Below are positions 56,601 to 64,000 of a stretch of DNA of 64,000 nt, piece by piece. Numbering within the stretch: position 1 is the first letter of the stretch; each line of letters opens with the position of its first letter. Below the pieces are notes generated by a model. The model saw nothing but the letters and a program-made list of their open reading frames with translations, made no database searches and had not been told where the DNA came from. Source of the DNA: Woeseia oceani (GTDB taxonomy: Bacteria > Pseudomonadota > Gammaproteobacteria > Steroidobacterales > Woeseiaceae); assembly GCF_001677435.1 (NCBI RefSeq), contig NZ_CP016268.1, positions 1,787,001-1,851,000 on the forward strand, in the 5' to 3' direction. The translations under genes and the position numbers were made by a program.

Positions 56601-56776
56601 TTGTGTGGAAGAAAACAGCCGAACGACAGCGACAGGTGCTGTTGAATGCGCGTTTGATGGGCGTGGAAGGCGAGTTGCAGATTGAGGGTAAAGTGATTCA
56701 CATTATCGCCCGCCGGTTGATTGATCACAGCGAGTTGCTCGGCGATTTGACAGTGACATCGCGGGATTTCCGCTGA
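53699..56776 (+). CDS. dnaE2: Error-prone DNA polymerase DnaE2 (ImuC)
   Basis: DnaE2 is the C-family polymerase that performs mutagenic lesion bypass with ImuA and ImuB. The 1025-residue protein has an N-terminal PHP domain (YAELHTLSNFSFLRGASHPEEL), the palm with catalytic acids in PPDIDVDFEHERR, the FPRHLSQHVGGFVI element, and a C-terminal OB fold ending SRDFR, typical for DnaE2. ATG 53699 overlaps the imuB stop by one base; the frame to 53642 has no homology. It ends the lexA-imuA-imuB-dnaE2 operon. Confidence 0.96.
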   Translation: MRAYAELHTLSNFSFLRGASHPEELVATAAELGYEALAITDECSVSGVVRAHTAAKKHGLKKLLIGAEFRLACGLQLVALAASRAGYAALCGLISRGRRAADKGHYHLSAGDFADGLPGCLLLWLPDKSLSLAREDQWICTRFAGRLWIAVELLADGLDRERLLGLQELGGQLGLPLVASGDVHMHCRARRALQDTLTAIREGVTVATAGFSLHANGERYLRPINVLQRIYPAALLAESVRIAERIDFSLDELRYEYPKELVPDNETPASYLRKLTEAGMRRRWPAGTPAKVAAIVEHELDLIRDLNYETYFLTVHDIVAFARSQHILCQGRGSAANSAVCFCLGITEVDPDRMVMLVERFISKERNEPPDIDVDFEHERREEVIQYIYRKYGRERAALAATVITYRARSALRDIGKVLGLSGLQLDRLARSMQWWDGNEVDDSRVREAGLDPESPVIRRLLWLTRQLLGFPRHLSQHVGGFVIANGPLSELVPVENASMPDRTVIQWEKNDLEELGLLKVDVLGLGMLTAIRRSFDLIHKFDGRRYTLASVPAEDPLVYDMVCAGDTMGVFQIESRAQMAMLPRLRPRSYYDLVIEVAIIRPGPIQGDMVHPYLRRRNGEEAVDYPSEEVRGVLERTLGVPIFQEQVMQLAVVAAGFTPGEADQLRRAMAAWKRRGGLGPFEDKLIDGMRARGYQESFARQLFQQILGFGEYGFPESHAASFALLVYVSCWLKCHEPAAFCCALLNSQPMGFYSASQLIQDVRRHGVEVRPVDVNSSDWDCTLECASNGQAALRLGLRQVKGLPEAAGRRLAQERSVAAFRSVQDMAGRLGLQRNELGALAAAGALAVLDGHRHRARWTVAGIEAATPLFADLQRYEPAVMLKKPTEGQDLVADYQSLGLTLGRHPLALLRQRLAETRYLMSSDLAGIPSGRHVRVAGLVITKQRPGTAGGVTFVTLEDESGYTNLIVWKKTAERQRQVLLNARLMGVEGELQIEGKVIHIIARRLIDHSELLGDLTVTSRDFR

Positions 56777-56793
56777 TCGAAACGTAACCGTTG

Positions 56794-57108
56794 TCAGTCG
56801 TCGCCGTACAGGTCGAAGGAGTAGGTGTCGTCAAGGTTGCGACTTTCCTGAATCTCTTCAAGTCGGCGACGAATCTCTTTCTTGCGCATGACATCGTCGG
56901 CGCCGGTTTTCTCCATTTCCGCCATCAGCTTTTCGACGTTCACTTCCATGGAGACATCCAGGTCATCATCGTCGTCCGAGCTGTCACTCGACATTACTAC
57001 CGTTTCAGTGCCGTCAAACTCCTCACTGTCGTCGCCGTCATCGGCGTCAACGTCAGGGTTATTGGCCTCATCGTTTTCCAAGTCGCTGTTGCGTTTCTTT
57101 CCCGGCAT
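56794..57108 (-). CDS. Small very acidic protein
   Basis: The 104-residue protein has an acidic low-complexity stretch (about 10-62, with runs of Asp and Glu) followed by a short charged helix that includes MRKKEIRRRLEEIQE. The end NLDDTYSFDLYGDD is acidic and aromatic. The helical part recalls small PA3496-type proteins, but I cannot confirm this. ATG 57108 has GAGGGG at suitable distance. It converges on dnaE2 and lies between dnaE2 and the gsp genes. Confidence 0.7.
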   Translation of the reverse strand: MPGKKRNSDLENDEANNPDVDADDGDDSEEFDGTETVVMSSDSSDDDDDLDVSMEVNVEKLMAEMEKTGADDVMRKKEIRRRLEEIQESRNLDDTYSFDLYGDD

Positions 57109-57274
57109 GGATTCGCCCCTCAACTCTAATCCACTTCATCAGCTACCAAGCATTTAAGACGCTCACTAGCTGTATACCCGGATTGCGGGAGTCGCGCAAG
57201 ATCGTGTTCGGCAGTTCTGGGGGAAGTGCTGCAATACCCGCTGGCTGGCAGTTCAGAAGCGGAGTTCCGGTCGC

Positions 57275-58492
57275 TCAGGAGGCAATCAGATTGTTGATTT
57301 CAAAGATCGGCAGCAGAATCGCAAGCACGATGAGCAAGACAACGAGCGCCATGATGATGACCATCAAGGGCTGCATGATCCCCAGCAGGGCGGCGATGAG
57401 GCCGTCGACTTCCCGTTCCTGATTATTCGCGGCCCGGCCGAGCATTTCTTCCAGCCGACCACCGGCTTCACCGCTGGCAATAAGGTGGGTCATCATCGGC
57501 GGGAACACGCGGCTTGCAGCCAGTGACTTGCTGATCATGGCGCCTTCACGAATGCGCAGACTGGCTTCTTCAACGGCTTCCCGCATTGGTATGTTGACGA
57601 CGACCTGAGAGGCGATACGCAGGGAATCGAGTATCGGTACGCCGCTGCCAGCAAGTATGCTCAGCGTTTGCGTGAAACGCGCGGTGTTTATGCCACGAGT
57701 GAGCCGGCTGATAATCGGCAGACGCAACAGGACTCGGTGATAGCGCCGTTTCGGACCTTCTTGTTGCAGTAGCTTGCTGATCCCAAAAACTGTTGCAACC
57801 ACGCCGACTATCAACGCGAACCAGTGGTCCCGCAGGAAGTCGCTGGTCGCGATCATGATCCTGGTCAGTAGCGGTAATTGCTGGTCGTAGCTTTCAAATA
57901 CATAGACGACCTTAGGCACCACGTAGGCGAGCATAAAACTAATGATGGCCACCGCAGTGACAAATAATGCGATGGGATAAATGAGCGCATTGCGGACCTG
58001 CTGTTGCAACACCTGGCGAGACTCAGTGAACTCAGCCAGCCGTTCAAGCACGGCATCCAGATGACCGGACTGTTCTCCCGCCGATACGGTCGCGCGGTAC
58101 AACTCGGGAAATGCCTGTGGGAAATCACTGAGACCGTCCGCCAGCGTATGTCCTTCCATGACACGCGAGCGTACGCCGAGCAGGATGCTTTTGATGCGCG
58201 GTGTTTCACTCTGTTGACTGACTGCCAGCAACGCCTCTTCCAGCGGTAAACCGGATTGCGCCAGCGTGGCAAGTTGGCGGGTAAGTAATGCAAGGTCCGG
58301 TGCCGAGATGCCGCGACGTATCCCGGGAGTGCGGGTCTTCTTGTCTTCCTTGGAGGCGATCTCCGTGACTTTGACCGGCAGCAGTTGCCGATCACGGAGC
58401 AGTTGCCGGACATGTTTAGGCGTGTCGCCTTCCAGAAGTCCCTTGGACTCCTTGCCGGCTTTGTCGATAGCGACGAACTCAAATGCACCCAT
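57275..58492 (-). CDS. gspF: Type II secretion inner-membrane protein GspF
   Basis: GspF is the polytopic platform protein that contacts the GspE motor. The 405-residue protein has two repeated T2SSF domains (about 70-195 and 275-395), three membrane segments (about 170-195, 220-245 and 375-400), and the signature LTRQLATLAQSGLPLEEALL. It is the last of four collinear gsp genes; no gspG or other pseudopilin gene follows. Confidence 0.95.
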   Translation of the reverse strand: MGAFEFVAIDKAGKESKGLLEGDTPKHVRQLLRDRQLLPVKVTEIASKEDKKTRTPGIRRGISAPDLALLTRQLATLAQSGLPLEEALLAVSQQSETPRIKSILLGVRSRVMEGHTLADGLSDFPQAFPELYRATVSAGEQSGHLDAVLERLAEFTESRQVLQQQVRNALIYPIALFVTAVAIISFMLAYVVPKVVYVFESYDQQLPLLTRIMIATSDFLRDHWFALIVGVVATVFGISKLLQQEGPKRRYHRVLLRLPIISRLTRGINTARFTQTLSILAGSGVPILDSLRIASQVVVNIPMREAVEEASLRIREGAMISKSLAASRVFPPMMTHLIASGEAGGRLEEMLGRAANNQEREVDGLIAALLGIMQPLMVIIMALVVLLIVLAILLPIFEINNLIAS

Positions 58493-58510
58493 TGTCCTGA
58501 TCCGCTACCG

Positions 58511-60046
58511 CTAGTCGGCGCGAGTGACGCGCAGAACTTCTTCCAGCGTCGTCTCGCCATCCAGTACTCGCCGGCGACCGTCGTCGCGAATACTGGGTGT
58601 CATGGTGCGTGCATGCTTTTCCAGTTGTTGTTCGCTTGCGCCATCGTGAATCATGGTGCGCATGACATCATCAACGCCAATGACTTCATAAATACCGGTA
58701 CGGCCGTGATATCCCGCGCTGCCTTCAACACCTGGCCGGTACAGAGTCGGTGGCTCTGCGGGATCGAAGTTCAGCGTCGCGCATTCGTATTCACGGGCCG
58801 TATACGGCGTCTTGGTTTTCGGGTCCAGCACGCGGACCAGGCGTTGCGCGATAACGCCGATGAGGCTGGATGAAAGCAGAAACGGTTCAACCCCCATGTC
58901 ACGCAGGCGCGTAACAGCGCCGACCGCGGTGTTGGTGTGCAATGTGGACAAGACCAGGTGTCCGGTGAGGCTCGCCTGAACGGCAATCTCCGCTGTTTCC
59001 AGATCGCGGATCTCGCCAACCATGACCACGTCCGGGTCCTGGCGCAAGATCGCGCGCAGGCCTCTGGCGAAGGTCATGTCCACTTTGGTATTGACCTGTG
59101 ATTGGCCTATACCATCAATGAAATATTCGATCGGGTCCTCAACCGTCATGATATTGCGGCTGTTGTCATTAATGCGTTCGAGAGCCGCGTACAGTGTGGT
59201 GGTCTTACCGGAACCGGTCGGGCCGGTAACAAGAATAATGCCGTGAGGTTTGTGAATCAGATCGTCCATCAGGTTCAGCGATTCGCTGGCCATGCCGAGT
59301 GACTTCAGGTTCAGGCGACCGGCCTGTTTGTCCAGCAATCGCAGCACCACCCGTTCACCGTGCCCGGATGGCATGGTGGACACGCGCACGTCCACCGCAC
59401 GTCCCGCTATACGTAACGAAATGCGGCCGTCCTGCGGCAAACGTTTCTCGGCGATATCGAGTTTCGACATGACCTTGATGCGGGATACGACCAGCGGCGC
59501 GAGTGCGCGGCGGGTTTGCAAAATTTCCTGCAATACACCATCGACGCGGAAGCGCACTCCAAGCCGGTTCTCATAAGGCTCGATGTGCACGTCCGAGGCG
59601 TTTTCTTTTACTGCTTCAGTAAGGACGGCATTGATGAACCGGATTATCGGCGCGTCATCGTCGCTCTCCAGCAAGTCCGACGGCTCCGGCAGTTCCTGTG
59701 CAACCCGCAGCAGATCCGTATGGTCATCGAGATCGCCGACCATCTGCATCGCCTTGTGACTGCCTTGTTCATAGGTCTGTTGCAGCAGGGTATCGAATGC
59801 GGCGGGCGATACTCGCGTCAGGCTAAGCTTTTTACCGGCAAACCGGCGAGCTTCAGCGATGCTGGTCGGTGAGGCGCCCGTGCGGTAGGCGGCTTTCAAG
59901 GTATCGCCTTCGTCGGACTGGATCAGGACGCCGTGTCGCTTCGCAAAAGAGAAGGGCAGTATCTTGAGGTCGCCAACTTGCGGCAGGACCGGTTCAACCG
60001 CCGGCGCGATGTCCTCTTCCAGAAACAGTTCCGGTCTTTCTTCCAT
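58511..60046 (-). CDS. gspE: Type II secretion ATPase GspE
   Basis: GspE powers pseudopilus growth. The 511-residue ATPase has the N-terminal domain that binds GspL, Walker A GPTGSGKT at 275-282, the Asp box after it, a Walker B MVGEIRDLETAEIA and the TGHLVLSTLHTN His box. The C-terminal zinc motif of four Cys normally found before GYRGRTGIYE is absent; only one Cys remains, and the GYHGRTGIYE segment is kept. It lies 18 bp before gspF. Confidence 0.95.
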   Translation of the reverse strand: MEERPELFLEEDIAPAVEPVLPQVGDLKILPFSFAKRHGVLIQSDEGDTLKAAYRTGASPTSIAEARRFAGKKLSLTRVSPAAFDTLLQQTYEQGSHKAMQMVGDLDDHTDLLRVAQELPEPSDLLESDDDAPIIRFINAVLTEAVKENASDVHIEPYENRLGVRFRVDGVLQEILQTRRALAPLVVSRIKVMSKLDIAEKRLPQDGRISLRIAGRAVDVRVSTMPSGHGERVVLRLLDKQAGRLNLKSLGMASESLNLMDDLIHKPHGIILVTGPTGSGKTTTLYAALERINDNSRNIMTVEDPIEYFIDGIGQSQVNTKVDMTFARGLRAILRQDPDVVMVGEIRDLETAEIAVQASLTGHLVLSTLHTNTAVGAVTRLRDMGVEPFLLSSSLIGVIAQRLVRVLDPKTKTPYTAREYECATLNFDPAEPPTLYRPGVEGSAGYHGRTGIYEVIGVDDVMRTMIHDGASEQQLEKHARTMTPSIRDDGRRRVLDGETTLEEVLRVTRAD

Positions 60047-60055
60047 CGTTCGTTA

Positions 60056-62041
60056 TCAGTCTTGCGAATCGTTGTCAGACGATTCGTCGACCGGTACTGG
60101 TCGGTCGTAGCTTTCGAGAGGCGGGATTACTGGACGGTCAACGCCACGCATCTGCGGCACGTTGCCGCCGCCAGACTGAATGCTCCGGATGTAGTTGTAC
60201 TTGGCGTCTGTTTCGATGGCGGTCTGGGTGCTGTCGCGCAGAATTTTCGGGCGGATAAAGACCATCAGGTTGGTTTTGACCTTGGTCACGCTGCGGTTGC
60301 GGAACAGCGCACCAAGAACCGGCAAGCGCCCGAGTACGGGTACACGCTGCGTGTTTTCTCGCAAGCTGTCTTCGATGAGCCCGCCGAGCACCAGAATGCC
60401 ACCGTCTTCGACGATGACGGTGGTTTCTATAATTCGTTCGTTAGTGACCAGATCGGCTGCGCCGGCTGTTGCGGTTTCACTGAGGCTGGAAATTTCCTGA
60501 GATATTTTCAGCAGGACGGCGCTGCCTTCATTGATTTGCGGCGTGATTGTCAGCTTGACGCCGATCTGTTCACGTTGAATGGTCTGGAACGGATTGACGC
60601 TGCCGCCGCTGCCTGTGCCGGTATTCGTGAAGGAACCGGTCAGGAAAGGCACTTCTTTACCGACATTGATGGTGGCTTCTTCGTTGTCGGTCGTGACGAT
60701 GGTCGGTGTAGAAATGATATTGGTGTCGGCGTCGCCTTCAAGCGCATTCAGTATGGCGGCGAAACTGGTGCCGCTATCACTGATGCGGCCAACGCCCGTT
60801 GTAATGCCTTCGCCGATAATACCGTCGGCGCTGGTTGGTGTTTCTCCACCAAGCAGTCCCGCCAGATTGATGATGTTGCTGCCGGCGTTGGAAAAGCGTG
60901 TGGCGCCGACGATGCTGTTGCTGCCACTGCCATCGATGGCCCAGGTGACCCCAAGTTCCGACGCCTTGTCTGCTGTTACTTCGACAATAATGGCTTCCAC
61001 CAGCACCTGGGCGCGGCGGATATCCAGGCGATCAACGATTTGCATCAGCGAGCGCATCATCTTGGGCGGTGCGTTCATGATCAACGCATTGGTTTGCGCA
61101 TCGGCCCACACGCTGACTTCCGACGAGCCGGCCGCGCCAGCCTGCGCTGTGCCACTCGCCGCCACCTGTTGCGCAAAATGCTGTTGCAGCTTGCCGGAGA
61201 GTTCTTCGGCATCCGCGTAGCGCAAATAGCGCACCTGGGTATCGCCGCCGTCTTCAAGCGGTGTGTCGAGGTGCGCAATCAGCGCGCGCAAGCGGAGTCG
61301 TTCGCTGCGATCACCGCCGATCAAAACGCTGTTTGTGCGGGCGTCGGCAACCAGGCTGGTGGTCACGGGCATGCCGTCCGTACGCGGCGTTTGGGTCAGT
61401 GTCGTGAGCACCCGGACGATCTCAGAGGCGGATGCGTGAGACAAAGACACGACTTCTATGTCTTCGTCGTTGGACTGGTCAATACGCCGAATGATGTTGA
61501 TCATTCGGGCCACGTTGCCGGCCCGATCTGAAATAATAAGCATGTTCGAGCCGGGGTGAGCGGCAAGGTGGCCGTACTGCGGAATCAGTGGACGCAGGAT
61601 GGGGACCAACTGCGCAGCACCCACATTCTGCACCTGAATCACCTGCGTCACTATGTCATCGGCACCGGCACCTTCACCGGACAGGAAACCGGGGTATTGG
61701 CGAGCGCTGGCGTTCGGCAATATCTTGATGAGGCCTTCAGACGGTATGGCGACGTAGCCATGCACTTCCAGGATCGAAAGAAAGGCTTCGTAAAAGGCCG
61801 CCGGCGACATGGGAGTCGCGGAGAGCATGGTTACTTTGGCATCGACCCGCGGATCAATCAGGAAGTTTTTGCCCGTTACTTCGCCAACCGCTTCGACAAT
61901 TTGTCGCAGGTCAGCGTCTTTGTAATTGGGCGTGATGGTCGGCTGCTGGGCGCGAGCGGCGGGGAGGACACTCAGCGCCAGTAATAGCAGACCTATCGCC
62001 CGCAATCCCTGCGCCAACGTTGTTGTGCTGACTTTATTCAA
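60056..62041 (-). CDS. gspD: Type II secretion secretin GspD
   Basis: GspD forms the outer-membrane secretin ring. The 661-residue precursor has a signal peptide ending near ARA, N0-N3 domains (about 35-320; N0 begins ITPNYKDADLRQIVEAVGEVTGKNFLIDPRV), and the secretin domain with SALGVTW-like (KASELGVTWAI) and VPFLTGSFTNT elements. The C-terminal tail has a PVPVDESSDNDSQD end suitable for pilotin contact. It lies 9 bp before gspE on the same strand. Confidence 0.95.
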   Translation of the reverse strand: MNKVSTTTLAQGLRAIGLLLLALSVLPAARAQQPTITPNYKDADLRQIVEAVGEVTGKNFLIDPRVDAKVTMLSATPMSPAAFYEAFLSILEVHGYVAIPSEGLIKILPNASARQYPGFLSGEGAGADDIVTQVIQVQNVGAAQLVPILRPLIPQYGHLAAHPGSNMLIISDRAGNVARMINIIRRIDQSNDEDIEVVSLSHASASEIVRVLTTLTQTPRTDGMPVTTSLVADARTNSVLIGGDRSERLRLRALIAHLDTPLEDGGDTQVRYLRYADAEELSGKLQQHFAQQVAASGTAQAGAAGSSEVSVWADAQTNALIMNAPPKMMRSLMQIVDRLDIRRAQVLVEAIIVEVTADKASELGVTWAIDGSGSNSIVGATRFSNAGSNIINLAGLLGGETPTSADGIIGEGITTGVGRISDSGTSFAAILNALEGDADTNIISTPTIVTTDNEEATINVGKEVPFLTGSFTNTGTGSGGSVNPFQTIQREQIGVKLTITPQINEGSAVLLKISQEISSLSETATAGAADLVTNERIIETTVIVEDGGILVLGGLIEDSLRENTQRVPVLGRLPVLGALFRNRSVTKVKTNLMVFIRPKILRDSTQTAIETDAKYNYIRSIQSGGGNVPQMRGVDRPVIPPLESYDRPVPVDESSDNDSQD

Positions 62042-62049
62042 ACTGGTCC

Positions 62050-62982
62050 CTATTGATTGTCGAGTTGTAGCTGATTGGTATTCAGTACCAGCGTTTGCGG
62101 CTGGCCATTGCGTTCAACAGTGACTGAAACCTGTTCAGCGGTACCCAAATTCTGAAATATTTGCATGGCTTGTTGCGGATCCGTCAGAGCAGCGCCGTCG
62201 ATATCTTTGATCAGGTCACCCGGTCTCAGGCCAAGGGCGGCAAACTGCCGCCGGTCGCGGCCAGGGTACACACGATAGCCCTGTTGCTGGCCATTGACGA
62301 AATACGGTGTTGGACGGATGACGTCAGCCAGCTTGGTAACGTTCTGTGCAACGATATTCTGAATGCTGTCTGAGGCGTCTTCAGTGACCGCTGCGCGGTT
62401 AACCGCCGAGACGTTGCGGCGACTGCGTGGCGTACTTTCAGGAAACTCTTTGGGCAACTTCAGAACTTCAAGTGCGCCGCTGCGGCTGAGAACGACGCGG
62501 TCGGTATAAACGGCATGCAAGGTCGCACCGGGCGCCACCGTATCGCGAATACTGTAGATTTTCTCGTCGTTGCGGTTGTCGGCGATGATGGCGATGGAAT
62601 TGGCGCTGTCAGCGGCGGCAATGGTGCCTTTCAGAATGAGACTGAGGTTGGTTTCGGCCAGGTCTTCAACAGGTTGTGTCTCAACCTGCTGGACTGGCGC
62701 CTGCTCCGCGTTCGCTTCGCCGAACAGGTGGCTTGCCGCGATAAGCTGAACGTCCGCAGACTGGGCGCTTCTGGCGCTGTTAACGGCTGCCGTGGCTGGG
62801 GCCGTTATCGGGTCGCCTGCGGCCGGGGCGGGCACCAGTAGCCATGTCAGGCGGGCCAATTGCCAGCCAAATACGATGATCAGGACCAATGTGAGCCAAC
62901 GCGGCAACTCCCGCGATACCATCGCCAACAGGCGTTCGCTGTCTAAGTTGCTGAAATCCGACCACTTTGCGTTCAATGTCAT
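62050..62982 (-). CDS. gspC: Type II secretion protein GspC
   Basis: GspC links the inner-membrane platform to GspD. The 310-residue protein has a short cytosolic N-terminus, one membrane segment (about 30-50), a homology region (about 78-170; LSLILKGTIAA) and a C-terminal PDZ domain (about 225-305; GLRPGDLIKDIDGAALTDPQQA). It is the first gene of the gspC-D-E-F run and lies 8 bp before gspD. Confidence 0.93.
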   Translation of the reverse strand: MTLNAKWSDFSNLDSERLLAMVSRELPRWLTLVLIIVFGWQLARLTWLLVPAPAAGDPITAPATAAVNSARSAQSADVQLIAASHLFGEANAEQAPVQQVETQPVEDLAETNLSLILKGTIAAADSANSIAIIADNRNDEKIYSIRDTVAPGATLHAVYTDRVVLSRSGALEVLKLPKEFPESTPRSRRNVSAVNRAAVTEDASDSIQNIVAQNVTKLADVIRPTPYFVNGQQQGYRVYPGRDRRQFAALGLRPGDLIKDIDGAALTDPQQAMQIFQNLGTAEQVSVTVERNGQPQTLVLNTNQLQLDNQ

Positions 62983-63234
62983 AACCGGTATCGGTGCCTC
63001 GGGGCGCTGTGTTCCAGAAGGTGGGGTGCGTTTGCCTCCCGGATATAAACGCAGCTGGGTGATGATACGGTTTAAAACCAGCCGCTAACAAGTCCGCGTC
63101 CAAAAAAACCTATATGGGGCAAGTATCTATCGCCATTTGTTGAGGCCATTGTAAGAAGCTGGGCCTCGCCGGTGGCAGGTGACCAATGCCAAATAATGCG
63201 AACCAGGGTTTAAGTACGCGGGGAACGGCCCATA

Positions 63235-63278
63235 TATAATGCAGTCAGATTGCCGGGTCATGAAAAACGACCCGGGCA
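63235..63278 (+). promoter_or_regulatory. clpS -10 box and leader hairpin
   Basis: A perfect TATAAT occupies 63235-63240; no good -35 is seen. A near-perfect stem (63251-63259 with 63269-63278, one extra G) begins about 11 bases downstream, so it would be near the 5' end of a leader of about 67 nt. Confidence 0.45.
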
Positions 63279-63313
63279 GCCAATTAATCACTCAACAATG
63301 AAGTCCGCACGAT

Positions 63314-63643
63314 ATGTCTACCGAGAACAACGATCCTTCACCGCAGCACGACGATGACCTGGCTGTAGAAGAGTCGCGGCCAGAGGTCAAGCAGCCACCG
63401 TTGTACCGTGTCTTGCTGCTGAATGATGACTATACACCGATGCAATTCGTTGTTGGTGTTCTGGAGTCGGTATTCAGGATGGAACGGACGGCGGCGACAC
63501 GGGTCATGTTAGAAGTACACACAAAAGGTCAGGGTGTTTGCGGTGTCTTTACTTACGAAATTGCCGAGACCAAAGTTGCGCAGGTAACGAGCATTGCGCA
63601 GCAGCAGCAGCATCCTTTGTTGTGTACGATGGAAGAGGTTTGA
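63314..63643 (+). CDS. clpS: ClpS adaptor protein
   Basis: ClpS delivers N-degron proteins to ClpAP. The 109-residue protein has a disordered acidic N-terminus of about 25 residues and the core [21 protein letters not shown], which holds the N-end pocket Asn-Asp-Asp. It ends with the helix and strand up to LLCTMEEV. clpA follows by 43 bp, as in E. coli. Confidence 0.97.
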   Translation: MSTENNDPSPQHDDDLAVEESRPEVKQPPLYRVLLLNDDYTPMQFVVGVLESVFRMERTAATRVMLEVHTKGQGVCGVFTYEIAETKVAQVTSIAQQQQHPLLCTMEEV

Positions 63644-63686
63644 TTTTTTCCGAGCTTGGGCGCTCGAACTGAACGGGTAAAACACA

Positions 63687-64000
63687 ATGCTTAGCAGTGA
63701 ACTGGAGTTCTGCCTCAACGAAGCGTTTCAAAACGCGCGTGACAAGCGGCACGAATTCATGACCGTCGAACATTTGCTTCTGGCATTGCTCGATATTCCG
63801 CGTGTGCACGAGATTCTTAAAGCATGCGATTCCAACATCACCGATTTACGTCGGCAATTGACGGATTTTATCGATGAAGCGACGCCACGCATGGATGGCG
63901 ACGATGAGAATGACGTGCAACCCACACTGGGTTTCCAGCGGGTGCTGCAACGCGCAGTTTTCCACGTGCAGTCGAGCGGTAAGAAAGAAGTAACTGGCAG
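63687..64000 (+). CDS. clpA: ClpA ATPase subunit, N-terminal part
   Basis: The first 104 residues are visible before the window ends. They form the Clp N domain (MLSSELEFCLNEAFQNAR, then RHEFMTVEHLLLALL) that binds ClpS. The ATPase modules lie outside. ATG 63687 gives the family N-terminus. Confidence 0.95.
   Translation, partial: MLSSELEFCLNEAFQNARDKRHEFMTVEHLLLALLDIPRVHEILKACDSNITDLRRQLTDFIDEATPRMDGDDENDVQPTLGFQRVLQRAVFHVQSSGKKEVTG

Noticed and set aside
59933-61531. 532-codon open frame on the plus strand over gspD and gspE
   Set aside because: It is the mirror of gspD/gspE codons and lacks any family signature or ribosome site.

Overview
The window is chromosomal DNA of a moderately GC-rich gammaproteobacterium. 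The main argument is gene order: rne faces rluC, followed by maf/yceF, yceD, rpmF, plsX and fabH, as in Escherichia coli and many other gammaproteobacteria. A general (type II) secretion locus, a clpS-clpA pair, a two-box lexA promoter, and many secreted hydrolases and lipoproteins agree with a free-living, outer-membrane-bearing heterotroph. Isoquinoline-1-oxidoreductase-like genes, DUF885, penicillin-acylase-like and Tat-secreted proteins point towards the Steroidobacter/Woeseia/Xanthomonadales-like part of the class. That placement is an inference and not a sequence match.

Layout. 1-1460: the end of a fumarylacetoacetate-hydrolase-family gene, a gene-poor stretch with strong hairpins, and a low-molecular-weight phosphotyrosine phosphatase. 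1480-9330: RNase E with a long leader, then the rluC/maf/yceD/rpmF/plsX/fabH block for ribosome and membrane-lipid synthesis. The usual fabD, fabG and acpP do not follow. 9365-11415: a GST-like protein, a LysM L,D-transpeptidase, and a convergent Lpp-like murein lipoprotein that is its plausible substrate. 11719-15732: a second GST-like gene and an ABC-2 exporter (one ATPase, two permeases). 15741-31546: accessory and housekeeping genes, including a papain-like peptidase fused to an alpha/beta hydrolase, a TIM-barrel isomerase-like protein, an FkbM-like methyltransferase, DUF885, NERD, HlyIII-like, MuiA-like, MFS, NYN, YceH, TerB and EF-hand proteins, a penicillin-acylase-like lipoprotein and a glutamine amidotransferase-like protein. 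31945-41842: an EAL protein with a degenerate GGDEF domain, a large thermolysin-like secreted protease, a small lipoprotein, the RNA helicase RhlE and a GAF-GGDEF diguanylate cyclase. 42100-46840: tRNA-Gly(CCC), a secreted amidohydrolase, and an iorA-iorB-like molybdenum hydroxylase. 47126-50629: a protein kinase-HDOD fusion, an acid phosphatase, and a small XRE regulator with a membrane protein. 50744-56776: the SOS unit lexA-imuA-imuB-dnaE2. 56794-62982: a small acidic protein and gspF, gspE, gspD, gspC on the minus strand. 63235-64000: clpS and the start of clpA.

How the genes work together. LexA with two overlapping SOS boxes should repress itself and the mutagenic ImuA-ImuB-DnaE2 polymerase cassette in one transcript. 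GspC-F supply the inner-membrane link, secretin and motor of a secretion system that could export the signal-peptide proteins seen here, such as the metalloprotease, but its pseudopilins must lie elsewhere. The L,D-transpeptidase and the Lpp-like protein probably anchor the outer membrane to peptidoglycan. One putative c-di-GMP-degrading protein and one cyclase are encoded about 7 kb apart.

I saw no insertion sequences, phage genes, CRISPR arrays or defence islands. The least ordinary items are the C1 peptidase/hydrolase fusion, the transpeptidase-lipoprotein pair with a terminator inside the coding end, the apparently leaderless yceD promoter, and the possible relocation of the beta-clamp motif in ImuB.
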